Positions 12,801-20,009 are shown, counted from the stretch's first letter. The stretch: DNA of 64,000 bases from Asterias amurensis (GCF_032118995.1 NC_092657.1:16288181-16352180), one strand, 5' to 3'. The notes: generated by a model from the sequence alone, not told the origin. Made by a program: numbers and translations.

Positions 12801-15800
12801 TTCTTCCTTGGCACCAGTAACTACTCCAGATTGTTGCAAAAAAATAGTTAATGGCCTGACGTTTCGACCCTAGCTGTAGCTGAGTCGAGTTCTCGAAGAC
12901 TAAATGACAACACAACTAAACAGGTAACTAAGTGAAACATAAGCAGTGAAGTGGAAAAAAAAGCAGGGGGTAAAGAGTGAATAGGAGGACAAACAGGGGG
13001 GGGGGTTGAAGGTGAAGGGAAGGGACTATTCTTCCTGTGCCGAAGCAACTACTCCAATATCACAAAATATCACAAAATGCTACAACCTTTATGTACATGC
13101 TCCGCGCCTTTGGAACACGTTGCCTTGAAATGGATAGGTCGAGTTGGTCTATAAAAAGTGTTTGTAACCATTTGTTATAAAGATGTTTTGAAAGTACAAT
13201 GATCCACACACATTTGCCTCGAAATTGCGTGGTTTTCCTTTTACTTTGCGAACTAACATGATCGACCATTTATGGGAGTCAAAAATTTGACTCCCATAAA
13301 CGGCCGACCGTGTTTGTCAACGGGGTAAAAGGAAAACCACGCAATTTCGAGTGATGCTTGTGTGGATCATTATATTCTACTTTTAAAACATCTTTCTAAT
13401 CATATGCATTTTATAACAAATGTTTAAAAACGCTTTTCAAAGACCAACTTGACCAATCCAAGGCAACTATTCCTTTAAAATCATGTCATGAAACGGCGAA
13501 ACGTGTGGAAACAAGGGTGGGTTTTCTTGTTATTTTTTCCCGACTCGGATGACCGATTGAGTCTAAATTTTCACAGGTTTGTTATTTTGTATATTATAAG
13601 TTGTGATACAAGAAGTTTTTGCCTTTGGACAATACTGTTTACAGATGTTGTGCGATTGCTTTAAAGGCAGTTGACACTATTGGTAATTACTCGGTTTTCT
13701 TGGTTTTATTACCATAAAACCTTACTTGCTAACGAGTAATGGGGAGAGGTTGATAGTATAAAACATTGTGAGAAACGGCTCCCTCTGAAGAAAGGTAATA
13801 TTCGAGAAAGAAGTTATTTTCCACAAATTTGATTTCGAGACCTCAGAATTAGAATTTGAGGTCTCCAAATCGAGCATCTGATAGCACACCATTTTGTGTG
13901 CAAAGGGTGTTTTTTTCTTTCATAGGTGTCTCCCAACTTCGACGACCAATCAGGTCAAATTTTCACAGTTTTTGTTTATTATGCATAATGTTGAGATACA
14001 CCAAGTGAGAAGACTGGTCTTTGGCAATTACCAATAGTGTCCAGTGCCTTTAAAGGGGTTGATACCTTTTGATTTTGGCCATGACATGAATCCCTACTCA
14101 CTGTGAATGAAAATGTACGTGTATGTAAATAATTTACCTATAGAAGATTTAGCTTCATCAGTCTTCAAGTTCAAAAGTTCTAAGTGTAAATGCTAGAATA
14201 ATGTTCGTCTCCTGAGATGAACATTATTTTTGTGACATTGTTAACTCATTTCTCATAAACTACAGCACCTCAGCTACATGTAGTAACATTTTAAGGGAAG
14301 CTTTCTACAACAACTATCTTCAAACTGTGAAGGTTTAATGTAAATCTGTGGACATTGTGTTTTGTGTCCAACCCAAAGCCTTTAATAAGGAAAACCATTT
14401 TGGTATTTTGCAACAGTTATTTATCTTTAACGTTTCCAGCTCCCAGGCCTCGTTGAGCATAACCCGATCGTCGCAATTGAAGTCCTCCTGCGTCTGATCC
14501 AATCCAACCAGATCACTGAGTACTTCTCGGTCCTAGTCAACATGGAAATGTCTCTCCATTCAATGGAAGTCGTCAACAGACTCACAACGGTAAGTTGCTT
14601 TGTCATGGCCGAGCGGCTAAGAGCGCTGGACTCAAGCTGTGATGTTTCTGATCAGCAGAGTCGCATATACAAAGTCACTAGAACAAAGATTCTAGGCCTC
14701 TTACTTTCTGAGTTTTATAGTTTTATATCAGAATTTTGACAAAAATTGTCGTCATTTTGAAAAATGGCGGACCCAATAGTCTGACACACTCAAAACATTT
14801 TTTTTTTGAACTGTTGGACTTGGCAAACATATACAAAGTCACTGGATTGAAGATTCTAGGCCTCTTACTTTCCGAGTTATGTAGTGTTAATCAGAATGGA
14901 CAAAGCAGAGTGTGGGTTCGAGTCCCGGTCATGATAACTGTGCCTTGAAGCAGAAACCTAGCCATTATTGCTGGGGCTTTCGGATGGGACATAAAGCTTT
15001 AGGCTCTGTGAGTTGTGTATCACACAAAAAAGAACCCAGCGCACTTATCGTGAAGAGAAAGGGTTTGCCCCAGTGTGTCTGGGGTCGATTTCACAAAGAG
15101 TTAGGACGAGTTACTTAGGATACGTCCTAGGTACGATTTCACAAAAGGGTTTAACGCTTCTTAACTTCAACGGCAAAGGTGACGTACCCGTCCCAAATTA
15201 GGAGCGGTATAAGGGTCGTACACTGTATGTTAAGGCACTGCTACTGTTGGATGGCTGCGCTGAGAGTGGGCACTACAAAGAAAACAACTAGTCTGTCACA
15301 CTGGCATATAATTTCGGGCTTAACATGATTTATATTGAAAAAAAAGATGCGTCCTGAGTGACAGACTAATCGTTATAAACTTCACTACCACGGAGTAAGT
15401 TCTTAATATGGTCTAAACATTACGACTAGCTTAGTCTAGTCATCGTCGGTAGCAGAAAGTTTTGTGGCCCAGCAGCCGATTTCATGAAACTTTCACGCAA
15501 CGTCCTATGTCCACTTATGCTACGTTTATAGCTCCATAAGCGTTGAGCAAGTGGACTTTCGCAGTTGCTTATGGCCACTTGCGCCAAAAAAATGTTGCGG
15601 AAGTGGACTTACATAGTTGCGTGAAGTTTTGTGAAATCTTCTGCTAGGCAACAGTTGACATGGCCTCTGTGTAATTCCCATAGATATAGAATTAAAATAA
15701 GGAGATCAGCCGCGAATACATACGCGCCGTTGCCTGTGTAGAACAAGTTTTTGTGTTCGCCATGGACATGGTAAGAATTTCACTTTCGGAAGGCGACGCG

Positions 15801-18800
15801 CCGAAAATTAACATGGGAGATAGGCCTTTGACGCGCTAAATGTCAAGTGCTGACGGCAACAAGTCACGTGCTGACGGCAACGCACAGAAAATGTACACGG
15901 GAGATAGGCCATGGCGGCCCCTTTGCCACAACCCGCGTATGTTGCGCGGCCGATCTGTTTATTTTAATTCTATACCTGTGGTAATTTCAAGCTTATCTTC
16001 TTTTATTTCAGGCTGTTGAGTTACCCCAGGAGTTTGTGCATCTCTACATCTCAAATTGCATCACGACTTGTGAAACCATCAAGGATAAATACATGCAGAA
16101 TAGACTCGTTCGATTGGTAAGTGAAGAAGGAAGATGTAATAATAATAACAATAAATGGAAGTGTCGTTGCCGAGTGGTTAAGACCACCCAATTCAAACTC
16201 TGATGTTTCTGACCAGTAGAGTGTGGGTTCGAATCCCCAGCCGTGACACTTGTGTCCTTGAGCAAGACACTTTGCCATTGCTTCGTCCTTCGGATGGGAC
16301 CTAAAGCCGTTGGTCCCATGTGTTGTGTAACGCTTGTAAAAGAACCCAGTACACTTATCGAAAAGAGAAGGGGTTCGCCCCGCTGTTCCCGGTTGTGGCT
16401 GCTTATTGCGCTATAGCACCGTGTAAACCCTTATACGGTGCTAAACAATTGGGTCTCAGAATCCATCACTTCAATCACATTTCTAGTGCCTTGAGTGTCT
16501 TGTTTGGTAGATACGTGTGCGTGTTTTGCAGTAACTGTTTCCAGAGCGAGCACTAGTCTTTAAAAATAGTGCCCGGCTACACCACCCTCTCATGACTTGA
16601 ACCGTAAACAGCAACTACAAAGGGAAGGGGCTGGTTTGACCACAAGAGGATGGAAACACAAAGGACAATATCAAACCTTCCAGAAAGACTCTGCTATGGG
16701 TGAAACGCCAGGGGCCAATTTCATAAGCACGAAAATTTGCTTAGCATGAATATTCTTCCTTGGTAAAAACAGGATTACCAACCAAATTTAATGTGATTTT
16801 CAGGATAAGGAAACAACAGCTAAATACCAGCAAGCAATATGCAAGACTTTTTAACTTGGTTGGTCATCCTGTTTTTATCAAGGAAGTAGTTTCATGCTAA
16901 GCAAATTTTTGTGCTTAGCAGCTCCATGAAGTTGGGCCCAGGCCTATCTTTGCATTGATACATACATGTAGGTCTTTGTTAGTAAGCAGTTTGCAACAGC
17001 TAATTCAATTAAATTCAAATCAATTCAAAAAAACTTTAATCATCCTTTGCAGGCAATTACAACAGTAGACTCGGCTCCATGTAAAATTATTAAGAGAAAT
17101 ATATAACATACAATAATTTATAAGTATATAGATTACCTGACAAAATGACAAATCAGATGTACAAATGGTTTAAACCACATCAATTATATACAAGTGAATA
17201 CATTTATAAAAAATATTATGAATTGAACGTACAATATTAAGAACCACAAAACAAATAAAACTTAAACAGCTAAACAGTGGTCAACCAGACCTCCAAATAG
17301 TTGACATCCCGCACACGGAAACAGTTGAAAACAAGTGCAAAACGTCAACCATTCAGAAGTCTGGTTGCCACTGAAACGAAAGAGAACTTCCTTCTGAAGT
17401 TAGAAGTTTAACATCACCTGTCTTTTGCTTTTTCTTTCCCATAGGTGTGTGTCTTTTTACAGTCACTCATCAGAAATAAGATCATAAATGTAAAGGTAGG
17501 TAAAAGTTGTAGTAATAACGTGTTACTTGAAAAGTTGTTTTATATTCTAACTGGTGCTGTGAGATACGAGGGTTAAGGCCCGGTCCCACTGCAGCGATAG
17601 TTAGAACGATAACGATGCAAAGAAAACGCATTACATTGGTTGAATGAGCGCGGGCGTATTCTGCGTGGAGCAATTCGACCAATAGAATGCGTATTCTTTG
17701 CGTCATGGTTGTTATTATTTGTTATCGCTACAGTGGGACCAAGCCTTTACACCTGTTGGTGCTTTCGATTAGCCTCGACGGGTCGACCCGGTCTGCCCCC
17801 AGTTCGTTGGAATAGGTTTGATGTCATTCCAGGGGCTCACCCGTGTCAGCCCCCAGATTCCCGCTTGTTGAGTGGGTCACTTAGGGGTGCACGACAACAG
17901 AGGATTTGTGATCGTTTAATTAGCTCTTGTCAGTGGCTCACCTGAATGAGCACCGCGGGGTCGACCCAGGGAAACTTATTGAACGCACCCTGTAGGTATC
18001 TTCCCTTACTCTGTACAGAGAAACAAAGTCCTGTTTAGGCCACATAAAAAGTGACTGTTTTATAGTGATTGTGATGATTTCATTATTTTTGATTTCATAT
18101 TTGGCATGTCAGCAAAACTTAAAAAAGAAAAAAAAAAAACTCCCTCCCCAATCCGCAAAAACTAAAAGGACGATCAACAATTTTTATTTTTTATGTGGCC
18201 TTATACAGGCCTGTAAAATCTCTGCTTTTGAGAGCTCTAGAGACTATTACTGTTTTGTTGCTGAGCTCTTCAAGCGAGAATATGCTTCTGGCCTGGTCTA
18301 AAACTCCCTAAGCTCAAACGTATTCAAAATTCTGCTGCTAGACTGGTAACCTGCTTGTCACCTCGACAACATACATGTATCACCCCAGTACTTCGCCCAC
18401 TTCATTGATTACCCGTCTCTTAAATATAACGCATAGAATTCAAACTTCTCCTGCTGACGCACAAATCTCTTCATCAATCCGCACCTCATTATCTTCAAGA
18501 ACTCCTTCATCCCTGTACCTCATCGTACTCTCCGCTTCAGCTCTACTCTCCACTAGTCCCATAAATCACTCTCACAAAGTCATATTGTTGCAGTACCCGC
18601 TGTCAAAACATAGGATTAGAACTGCCTCTAGCTACCAGGCAGTCTCGGTAGTCTAGTTGGTTAGACCCTGCTCTAGAATTGCAAAGGTCGTGGGTTTGAA
18701 TCCCACGCGAGTTGCCTTTGTTTTTTTTCTTACATGATTTGGGAAAGTACTTAGTATACAGTGCTATTACGTAACACATATCGGTGTACGGGTAAAAACC

Positions 18801-19017
18801 AAATAACATTCTTAATCTCGATGCAACTTTAGCATCAATTATATAAAATATTTGTTTTATTTTTGTTTTCTTGCAGGATTTGTTTATAGAGATGCAAGCG
18901 TTCTGTATTGAGTTCAGTCACATCCGAGAAGCAGCTGGACTGTTCCGTCTCCTGAAGACGTTAGACAGTGAACAACAACAGACACAACCACAGCCGCAAC
19001 AAAATCATAAGAAATAG
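810..19017 (+). CDS. CNOT11: CNOT11, CCR4-NOT complex subunit 11 (11 coding exons)
   Basis: Exons join at 810-847, 3256-3361, 5647-5781, 8142-8255, 9586-9755, 10946-11078, 12538-12744, 14440-14589, 16012-16116, 17445-17495 and 18877-19017, all with GT-AG borders, giving 1350 nt and 449 residues. The protein aligns by eye with human CNOT11 almost throughout: [22 protein letters not shown]-type and RQSELP segments, [49 protein letters not shown] and [20 protein letters not shown]. The last third is the DUF2363 domain. In the CCR4-NOT deadenylase CNOT11 pairs with CNOT10 and docks on the CNOT1 N-terminus; in vertebrates the C-terminal domain binds GGNBP2. The start at [12 protein letters not shown] matches MSLTPKELSSLL of the human protein, so the roughly 60-residue Gly/Ala/Ser-rich human leader is absent. 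The C-terminus ends in a Gln-rich tail. Introns are phase 0 except introns 1 and 5 (phase 2). Confidence 0.97.
1064..1219. mobile_element. Short MITE with long inverted repeats (GGGTGCGTTCG family)
   Basis: GGGTGCGTTCGTTTAGC at 1064 is mirrored by its reverse complement ending at 1219, and CCAGGACAAACGTG is mirrored by CACACGTTTGTCCTGG in the centre. Related pieces occur at 17754-17990, 20455-20530 and 35878-35961. Confidence 0.8.
1452..2330. mobile_element. Non-autonomous hAT-like DNA transposon, 8-bp target duplication
   Basis: An 879-bp unit with inverted ends of about 65 bp, starting GGTCGCACTAAATACCG (left) and ending with its complement (right). The same 8 bp, AATTAATT, flanks both sides (1444-1451 and 2331-2338). 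An 8-bp duplication is typical of hAT elements. No transposase is seen, and a P2 MITE is nested inside. Confidence 0.85.
1556..1928 (+). mobile_element. Palindromic MITE, family P2, nested in the hAT-like unit
   Basis: Starts TTAA-AGCCATTGGAC and ends GTGTATAATGGCT-TTAA; the centre is an inverted pair around TTCTCG...CGAGAA. Same family as 8999-9328 and 30936-31297. Confidence 0.8.
2791..2976. mobile_element. Foldback MITE (CACCCAAAATGAGG family), copy 1
   Basis: Outer inverted ends CTCTCTTAATACAT and ATTAAGAGAG; inner arms CACCCAAAATGAGG and CCTCGTTTTGGGT, with GGCGCAAG...CAGTGGCTGCGCC. A second copy is at 54609-54741. Confidence 0.65.
2977..3250. other. Intron 1 end: C-rich low complexity
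   Basis: CACCC/CCCCC-rich tract at 3050-3175, then AT-rich sequence into the exon 2 acceptor. Nothing coding seen. Confidence 0.5.
3256..3361 (+). CDS. CNOT11: CNOT11 exon 2
   Basis: Residues 13-48, including [15 protein letters not shown], which matches the human segment around FEGLSTAFHHYF. Acceptor ttacag, donor gtaagt; a palindromic MITE begins about 36 bp after the donor. Confidence 0.95.
3398..3784. mobile_element. Palindromic MITE, family P3
   Basis: Almost a perfect hairpin of about 385 bp: AGGAACACGTTGCCTTGG at the left, its complement at the right, centre GGGAGTCAA...TTGACTCCC. TTAA flanks each end. Copies: 7626-7998, 12241-12477, 13110-13479. Confidence 0.85.
3800..3962 (-). mobile_element. 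Partial P1 MITE
   Basis: Holds the P1 right-hand part with GAGGGAGCCGTTTCTCAC and ends GTCCAGTGCCTTAA. 3958-4620 then has a second partial P1 start, a piece of the GGCAGCAGAC family near 4025 and otherwise no recognised feature. Confidence 0.6.
4625..4817 (-). mobile_element. Partial P1 MITE, joined to the next copy
   Basis: Degenerate P1 half ending GTGTCCACTGCC-TTAA at 4816, where the next element begins on the same TTAA. Confidence 0.6.
4817..5189. mobile_element. Complete P1b palindromic MITE
   Basis: Starts TTAA-AGGGAAGGTACACG, ends GTGTACTTCCCT-TTAA, with the inner hairpin AAGACTTCTAG...CTAGAAGTCTT. P1b is a sister of P1 with a different outer 15 bp. Other copies: 30565-30936 and 37562-37860. 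Confidence 0.8.
5237..5510. repeat. Possible foldback with AACTAGTCGCAAAAC ends
   Basis: AACTAGTCGCAAAAC near 5238 and the related inverted GTTTTGCGACTATTTG near 5494, followed by GACTAGTCGACTAGTCGAG. Between them is a TTTTATTGGTC-type sequence resembling the 3' end of a minus-strand retroposon. Confidence 0.35.
5647..5781 (+). CDS. CNOT11: CNOT11 exon 3
   Basis: Residues 49-93 ([17 protein letters not shown] onward to FAPVFSHLL), the best conserved N-terminal stretch. Acceptor gctcag, donor gtaaga, both phase 0. Confidence 0.96.
5822..6604. mobile_element. Palindromic MITE, family P4, split by a SINE
   Basis: Left half AGGGTCTGTGCACTTTTTG..., centre GGTCTCACGAGACC, right half resumes after 6548 and ends CCAAATCCTTAA. 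Other copies: 14054-14395, 21329-21684, and fragments at 7560-8110 and 12476-12537. Confidence 0.75.
6138..6548 (+). mobile_element. tRNA-Leu-derived SINE (S1), full-length reference copy
   Basis: Head GTGGCCGAGCGGTTAAGAGC is an A box of tRNA-Leu type, GGCTCGAATCCC the B box. The body has GGATGGGACGTAAAGCCG and the tail GCGCTATATAAGACTTTG ending in an ATT-rich stretch. It interrupts P4. Confidence 0.85.
6690..6830 (+). repeat. tRNA-Lys-like repeat (not a functional tRNA)
   Basis: TAGCTCAGTTGGTAGAGCG (A box) and GGTTCAAGTCCC (B box) surround an anticodon loop reading TTT, but the acceptor stem does not pair and the base before the anticodon is C. A sister copy at 20895-21025 shares flanks (GATATTGACAAAATA before, GTCAATT...TTTGTT after), so this is a SINE-like family. 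Confidence 0.7.
6831..7597. other. Intron 3 stretch with no recognised element
   Basis: AT-rich, with a short GC-richer patch near 7300-7500. No gene, RNA or recognised repeat family seen. Confidence 0.4.
7560..8110. mobile_element. P4 fragment carrying a P3 insertion
   Basis: P4 text (CTCAAAAACTACAGCACCTTAA) stops at 7625 and resumes after 7998, ending AAAGGACCCAAACTCTT about 30 bp before the exon 4 acceptor. The inserted P3 element lies between. Confidence 0.7.
7626..7998. mobile_element. Palindromic MITE P3, nested in P4
   Basis: Full hairpin, TTAA at both borders; the centre GGGAGTCAAA...CTCCCATAAATGG is intact. Confidence 0.85.
8142..8255 (+). CDS. CNOT11: CNOT11 exon 4
   Basis: Residues 94-131, with the conserved LPPITPPEKFFLSQL-like block read here as [15 protein letters not shown]. 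Donor gtaatt is weak-consensus; acceptor tattatag. Confidence 0.94.
8317..8487. mobile_element. Foldback MITE (TTCATACTTCCTGCGA family), copy 1
   Basis: Ends AGTTCATACTTCCTGCGA and its complement TGCAGGAAGTATGAACT. Better preserved copy at 35460-35650. Confidence 0.7.
8488..8998. other. Intron 4 stretch, G-run and nothing else recognised
   Basis: A G homopolymer near 8666-8682; otherwise no feature recognised. Confidence 0.4.
8999..9328 (+). mobile_element. Palindromic MITE P2
   Basis: TTAA-AGCCATTATACACTTTCGG start; AAGTGTCCAATGGCT-TTAA end; an internal section is shorter than in 30936-31297. Confidence 0.8.
9348..9522. mobile_element. Foldback MITE (AAGGCCCGGTC family), copy 1
   Basis: AAGGCCCGGTCACAC at the left mirrored by GGTCCGGGCCTT at the right, with GATAACGATAACG and CGTTATCGTTATC arms. 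Copy 2 at 17575-17748. Confidence 0.75.
9586..9755 (+). CDS. CNOT11: CNOT11 exon 5
   Basis: Residues 132-187 plus two bases of 188: [15 protein letters not shown], then [17 protein letters not shown] and the acidic SDPDPD. Acceptor tttag, donor gtaaga (phase 2). Confidence 0.95.
9935..10031 (-). mobile_element. S1 SINE fragment, reverse orientation
   Basis: Complement of the S1 body: CATGGGACCAACG, CCCATCTGAAGGACGAAG and AAGTGTCTTGC. Confidence 0.6.
10032..10880. mobile_element. P1 MITE interrupted by a 460-bp foldback
   Basis: P1 left end at 10032 (AGGCACTGGACACTATTGG) runs to about 10095. The insert follows, then P1 resumes at 10565 and ends near 10880. About 30 bp of P1 (AAAAGACTAGCCTTTACAG...) occurs on both sides of the insert, like a long target duplication. 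Confidence 0.65.
10108..10569. mobile_element. Foldback inserted in P1 (GACTAGAGCGCTAAC ends)
   Basis: GACTAGAGCGCTAAC at the left and GTTAGCGCTCTAGTC at the right are exact inverted copies. Further inward, GTTTTGAAGCC pairs with GGCTTCAAAAC. No coding capacity. Confidence 0.7.
10946..11078 (+). CDS. CNOT11: CNOT11 exon 6
   Basis: Residues 188-232, ending [18 protein letters not shown]. Donor gtaagt. The last 48 bp and the donor are copied again 120 bp downstream (see 11151-11210). Confidence 0.95.
11151..11210 (+). repeat. Tandem copy of the CNOT11 exon 6 end and its donor
   Basis: Repeats 11031-11095 at an offset of exactly 120 bp. It would read [15 protein letters not shown] followed by a gtaggt donor. 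The first copy is the one that fits the conserved protein. Confidence 0.8.
11205..11300 (+). mobile_element. S1 SINE head fragment
   Basis: GGTCTAGTGGTTAGGAT then GATCAGCAGAGTGTGGG and GGTTCAAGTCTC; joins P1 at 11301. Confidence 0.6.
11301..11698 (-). mobile_element. Complete P1 palindromic MITE
   Basis: Borders CC-TTAA-AGACAGTGG and CCACTGCCT-TTAA. Internal motifs CACACGAAGTTGTGTGC and GAGGGAGCTGTGTCTCAC. Confidence 0.85.
11855..12180 (-). mobile_element. tRNA-derived SINE S2, reverse orientation
   Basis: Complement of the unit seen at 18590-18850: GTATACTCGGTACTTCCCC, a reversed B box (GGTGGGAGCTGAACCCA) and the reversed anticodon side TTGCAATTCTAGAGCAG. A second tRNA-like head lies at 12095-12170. 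Confidence 0.65.
12241..12477. mobile_element. Partial P3 MITE
   Basis: The left arm is lost or rearranged; the centre GGGAGTCAAAATTTGACTCCC-like hairpin and the right arm to ACGTGTTCCT-TTAA remain. Confidence 0.75.
12476..12537 (+). mobile_element. CNOT11: P4 fragment that contains the exon 7 acceptor
   Basis: TTTTTGTGACATTGTTTGAC then TCATTTCTCAG matches P4 at 14230-14260 with about two differences in 30 bases. The intron ends at the final AG, directly before CTTGTCTGG of exon 7. Confidence 0.7.
12538..12744 (+). CDS. CNOT11: CNOT11 exon 7
   Basis: Residues 233-301, [16 protein letters not shown] through [15 protein letters not shown]. The acceptor (tttctcag) lies in a fragment of MITE family P4. 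Confidence 0.96.
12850..12905 (-). repeat. GAAACGTC-type motif, Penelope-like signature
   Basis: On the minus strand GGTCGAAACGTCAGG is preceded by a short stem (GACTCAGCTACAGCTAGGGTC region). Similar GAAACGTCGAG text occurs at 22058-22072 and 36110-36180. Confidence 0.35.
13110..13479. mobile_element. Palindromic MITE P3
   Basis: TTGGAACACGTTGCC start, AGGCAACTATTCCT-TTAA end, full inner hairpin. First of four joined elements up to 14395. Confidence 0.85.
13478..13664 (+). mobile_element. Right half of a P2 MITE
   Basis: Begins AATCATGTCATGAAACGG and ends TTGTGCGATTGCT-TTAA, shared with the next element. Confidence 0.7.
13662..14054. mobile_element. Complete P1 palindromic MITE
   Basis: TTAA-AGGCAGTTGACAC to GTGTCCAGTGCCT-TTAA, with inner arms ACCTCAGAATTAGAA and TTTGAGGTC. 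Confidence 0.85.
14054..14395. mobile_element. P4 MITE, divergent left arm
   Basis: Shares the TTAA with the P1 copy before it. Centre CGTCTCCTGAGATGAAC, right arm ACTACAGCACCTCAG, TCTGTGGACATTGTG. It ends about 40 bp before the exon 8 acceptor. Confidence 0.7.
14440..14589 (+). CDS. CNOT11: CNOT11 exon 8
   Basis: Residues 302-351, start of DUF2363: [17 protein letters not shown] and [13 protein letters not shown]. Acceptor tttccag, donor gtaagt; a tRNA-Leu-derived SINE begins about 10 bp beyond the donor. Confidence 0.96.
14600..15066 (+). mobile_element. S1 SINE split by a 240-bp insertion
   Basis: Head at 14603 (CATGGCCGAGCGGCTAAGAG) begins about 10 bp after the exon 8 donor. The SINE resumes at 14902 (GTGTGGGTTCGAGTCCC) and runs to about 15066. 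Confidence 0.75.
14660..14902. mobile_element. Unknown insert with an internal direct repeat
   Basis: About 57 bp (CATATACAAAGTCACT... to the GAGTTTTATAG region) at 14664-14720 recurs at 14829-14885. The insert is bordered by AGCAGAG on both sides, a plausible target duplication. Family not recognised. Confidence 0.5.
15085..15460. other. Intron 8 stretch with weak palindromes
   Basis: GATTTCACAAAGAGTTAGGAC and TCCTAGGTACGATTTCAC suggest a decayed foldback at 15090-15150. Nothing else recognised. Confidence 0.35.
15470..15655. mobile_element. Foldback MITE (GATTTCATGAAACTTTC family)
   Basis: CAACGTCCTATGTCCACTT at the left mirrored by AAGTGGACTTACATAGTTGC at the right, with TTTCACGCAA and TTGCGTGAAG outside them. 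Confidence 0.65.
15677..15978. mobile_element. MITE with TATAGAATTAAAATAA ends, possible TA target
   Basis: TATAGAATTAAAATAAGG ...GATCAGCCGCG at 15679 is the inverse of CGCGGCCGATCTG...ATTTTAATTCTATA ending at 15976. TA borders would fit a mariner-type element; the duplication is too short to prove. Confidence 0.65.
16012..16116 (+). CDS. CNOT11: CNOT11 exon 9
   Basis: Residues 352-386, [17 protein letters not shown] through [12 protein letters not shown]. Acceptor atttcag, donor gtaagt. Confidence 0.96.
16153..16513 (+). mobile_element. S1 SINE, nearly full length
   Basis: GGAAGTGTCGTTGCCGAGTG head, B box GGTTCGAATCCCC, body GGATGGGACCTAAAGCCG, tail truncated after TTGGTAGATACGTG. Starts about 37 bp after the exon 9 donor. 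Confidence 0.8.
16711..16941. mobile_element. Foldback MITE (GGGCCCAATTTCAT family), copy 1
   Basis: GGGGCCAATTTCATAAGC to GAAGTTGGGCCC; inner arms TTGCTTAGCATGAA and TTCATGCTAAGCAAA. Copies at 33004, 35309 and 40885. Confidence 0.8.
17003..17380 (-). mobile_element. Possible retroposon 3' end, reverse orientation
   Basis: Begins ATTCAATTAAATTCAAATC then AACTTTAATCATCCTTTGC, the shape of a reversed LINE-type tail. No reverse transcriptase seen. Low certainty. Confidence 0.25.
17445..17495 (+). CDS. CNOT11: CNOT11 exon 10
   Basis: A 51-bp exon for residues 387-403 ([17 protein letters not shown]), identical to the human protein at nearly every position. Acceptor cataag-type catag, donor gtaggt. 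Confidence 0.95.
17575..17748. mobile_element. Foldback MITE (AAGGCCCGGTC family), copy 2
   Basis: AAGGCCCGGTCCCACTGCAG to CTACAGTGGGACCAAGCCTT, same arms as 9348-9522. Confidence 0.75.
17754..17990. mobile_element. MITE of the GGGTGCGTTCG family, divergent
   Basis: GGGTCGACCCGG near 17780 and GGGGTCGACCCAGGG near 17960, right end GAACGCACCC. Matches the right arm of 1064-1219. Confidence 0.6.
18290..18550 (+). mobile_element. LINE fragment, end of the reverse transcriptase
   Basis: One frame reads [20 protein letters not shown], then [27 protein letters not shown] and [10 protein letters not shown]. This is the familiar QNxAARLVT...ITPVLxxLHWLPV...FKILLLTYKALH block that ends many CR1/Jockey-type LINE polymerases. 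It has several in-frame stops, so it is dead. Confidence 0.75.
18590..18850 (+). mobile_element. tRNA-derived SINE S2, forward copy
   Basis: A box TAGTCTAGTTGGTTAGAC, B box GGGTTTGAATCCCAC, then the family tail with TTAGTATACAGTGC and GGTGTACGGGTAAAAACC. It ends about 30 bp before the exon 11 acceptor. Confidence 0.75.
18877..19017 (+). CDS. CNOT11: CNOT11 exon 11 (last coding exon)
   Basis: Residues 404-449 and the TAG stop: [30 protein letters not shown], then a Gln-rich tail ([10 protein letters not shown]) not shared with the human end. Confidence 0.95.
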   Translation, partial: DLFIEMQAFCIEFSHIREAAGLFRLLKTLDSEQQQTQPQPQQNHKK

Positions 19018-19039
19018 ACAAGACTGACTTTGACTTCTT
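19018..19039 (+). other. CNOT11: Start of the CNOT11 3' UTR
   Basis: The TAG at 19015-19017 is followed at once by repeats. No poly(A) signal near the stop stands out, so the 3' UTR probably runs into the SINE cluster. Confidence 0.4.
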
Positions 19040-19960
19040 AGTTTTTTCAGCCAATGGTTAGGTGTCAAGTCCGAGCAGTCGAGAGACTCAAGTTCTGTTT
19101 GGGTTTAAATTATGGCGTTGTCAGTTGCCGCACTTGTGTTATGGCGCAAGGTAATTGTACATAACTGCTCCTCCCCACCCAGGAGTACAAATAGGCAGCA
19201 GCGTGAGCAGCAACATATTCAATGGTGACTTCTAGCCAGTGGTAAGCCAATGTTGTGGCTGAGCGGTTCAGGGACTCCTGTTCTGTAATTAACAGAATGG
19301 AGGTTTGAATCCACCCGGTCCGTCGCGACACAATGCTGAGATTGGTTTATTAGTCTTAGCCAATGGTTAGGTGTCGAGGCGAAGCGATCTAAGGACTTGA
19401 GTTCTGTTTGGGTTTGAATCCTGGCCTTGCCAGATGTGACTGCGTGTCCTTGACCAAGGCACTGTATGCTTGGTGCGTCTCTCCACCCAGGAGTACATAT
19501 AGGTACCGACGAGAGCAGCAGCAGACCCAAATAGTCACAACAAAATCATAACAAATAGTCAGTACTGACTTTGAACTACTTAGTCTTAGCCAATGATGGG
19601 ATGACGTAGGCAAGTGGACTAGGGCGATGGACGCAAGTTCTGTAATTTATAGGATTGGGTTCAAATCCTGGCATTGTGCGTTGCAACACTTGTGTTCTTG
19701 AGCAAGGCACTGTATGATACATGCTTACATTATCTCCACCCAGTAATAGAAATGTTTTTTTCCAGTGAGAGCTGGGGAGTAACCTGGGATGGCCAGTCCA
19801 TCCAGTCAATGAGGAGTAGAAATATTCTCAGTCGTGAGCGAGTGATGAACATTTGTGGAATGTGGGTTCGAATCATGGTGTTTTCAGACACAAGCACTTT
19901 ATTAGAATTGCTTCTATCAACCCAGGAGTAGAAATGGCTACCGGCTCGAGTAACCAGCGC
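19040..19960 (+). repeat. Tandem cluster of about five tRNA-SINE-like units (S3)
   Basis: Units near 19050, 19245, 19360, 19590 and 19800 repeat the theme GTTAGGTGTC..., GAGTTCTGTTTGGGTTTGAA and CTCCACCCAGGAGTACA. Each looks like a degenerate tRNA-Leu-type head plus a body of about 100 bp. Confidence 0.65.
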
Positions 19961-20009
19961 TGGACTCACATACTGTCCAGGGGGAAAAGAGAAAAGAAAC
20001 ATTCAAAAT

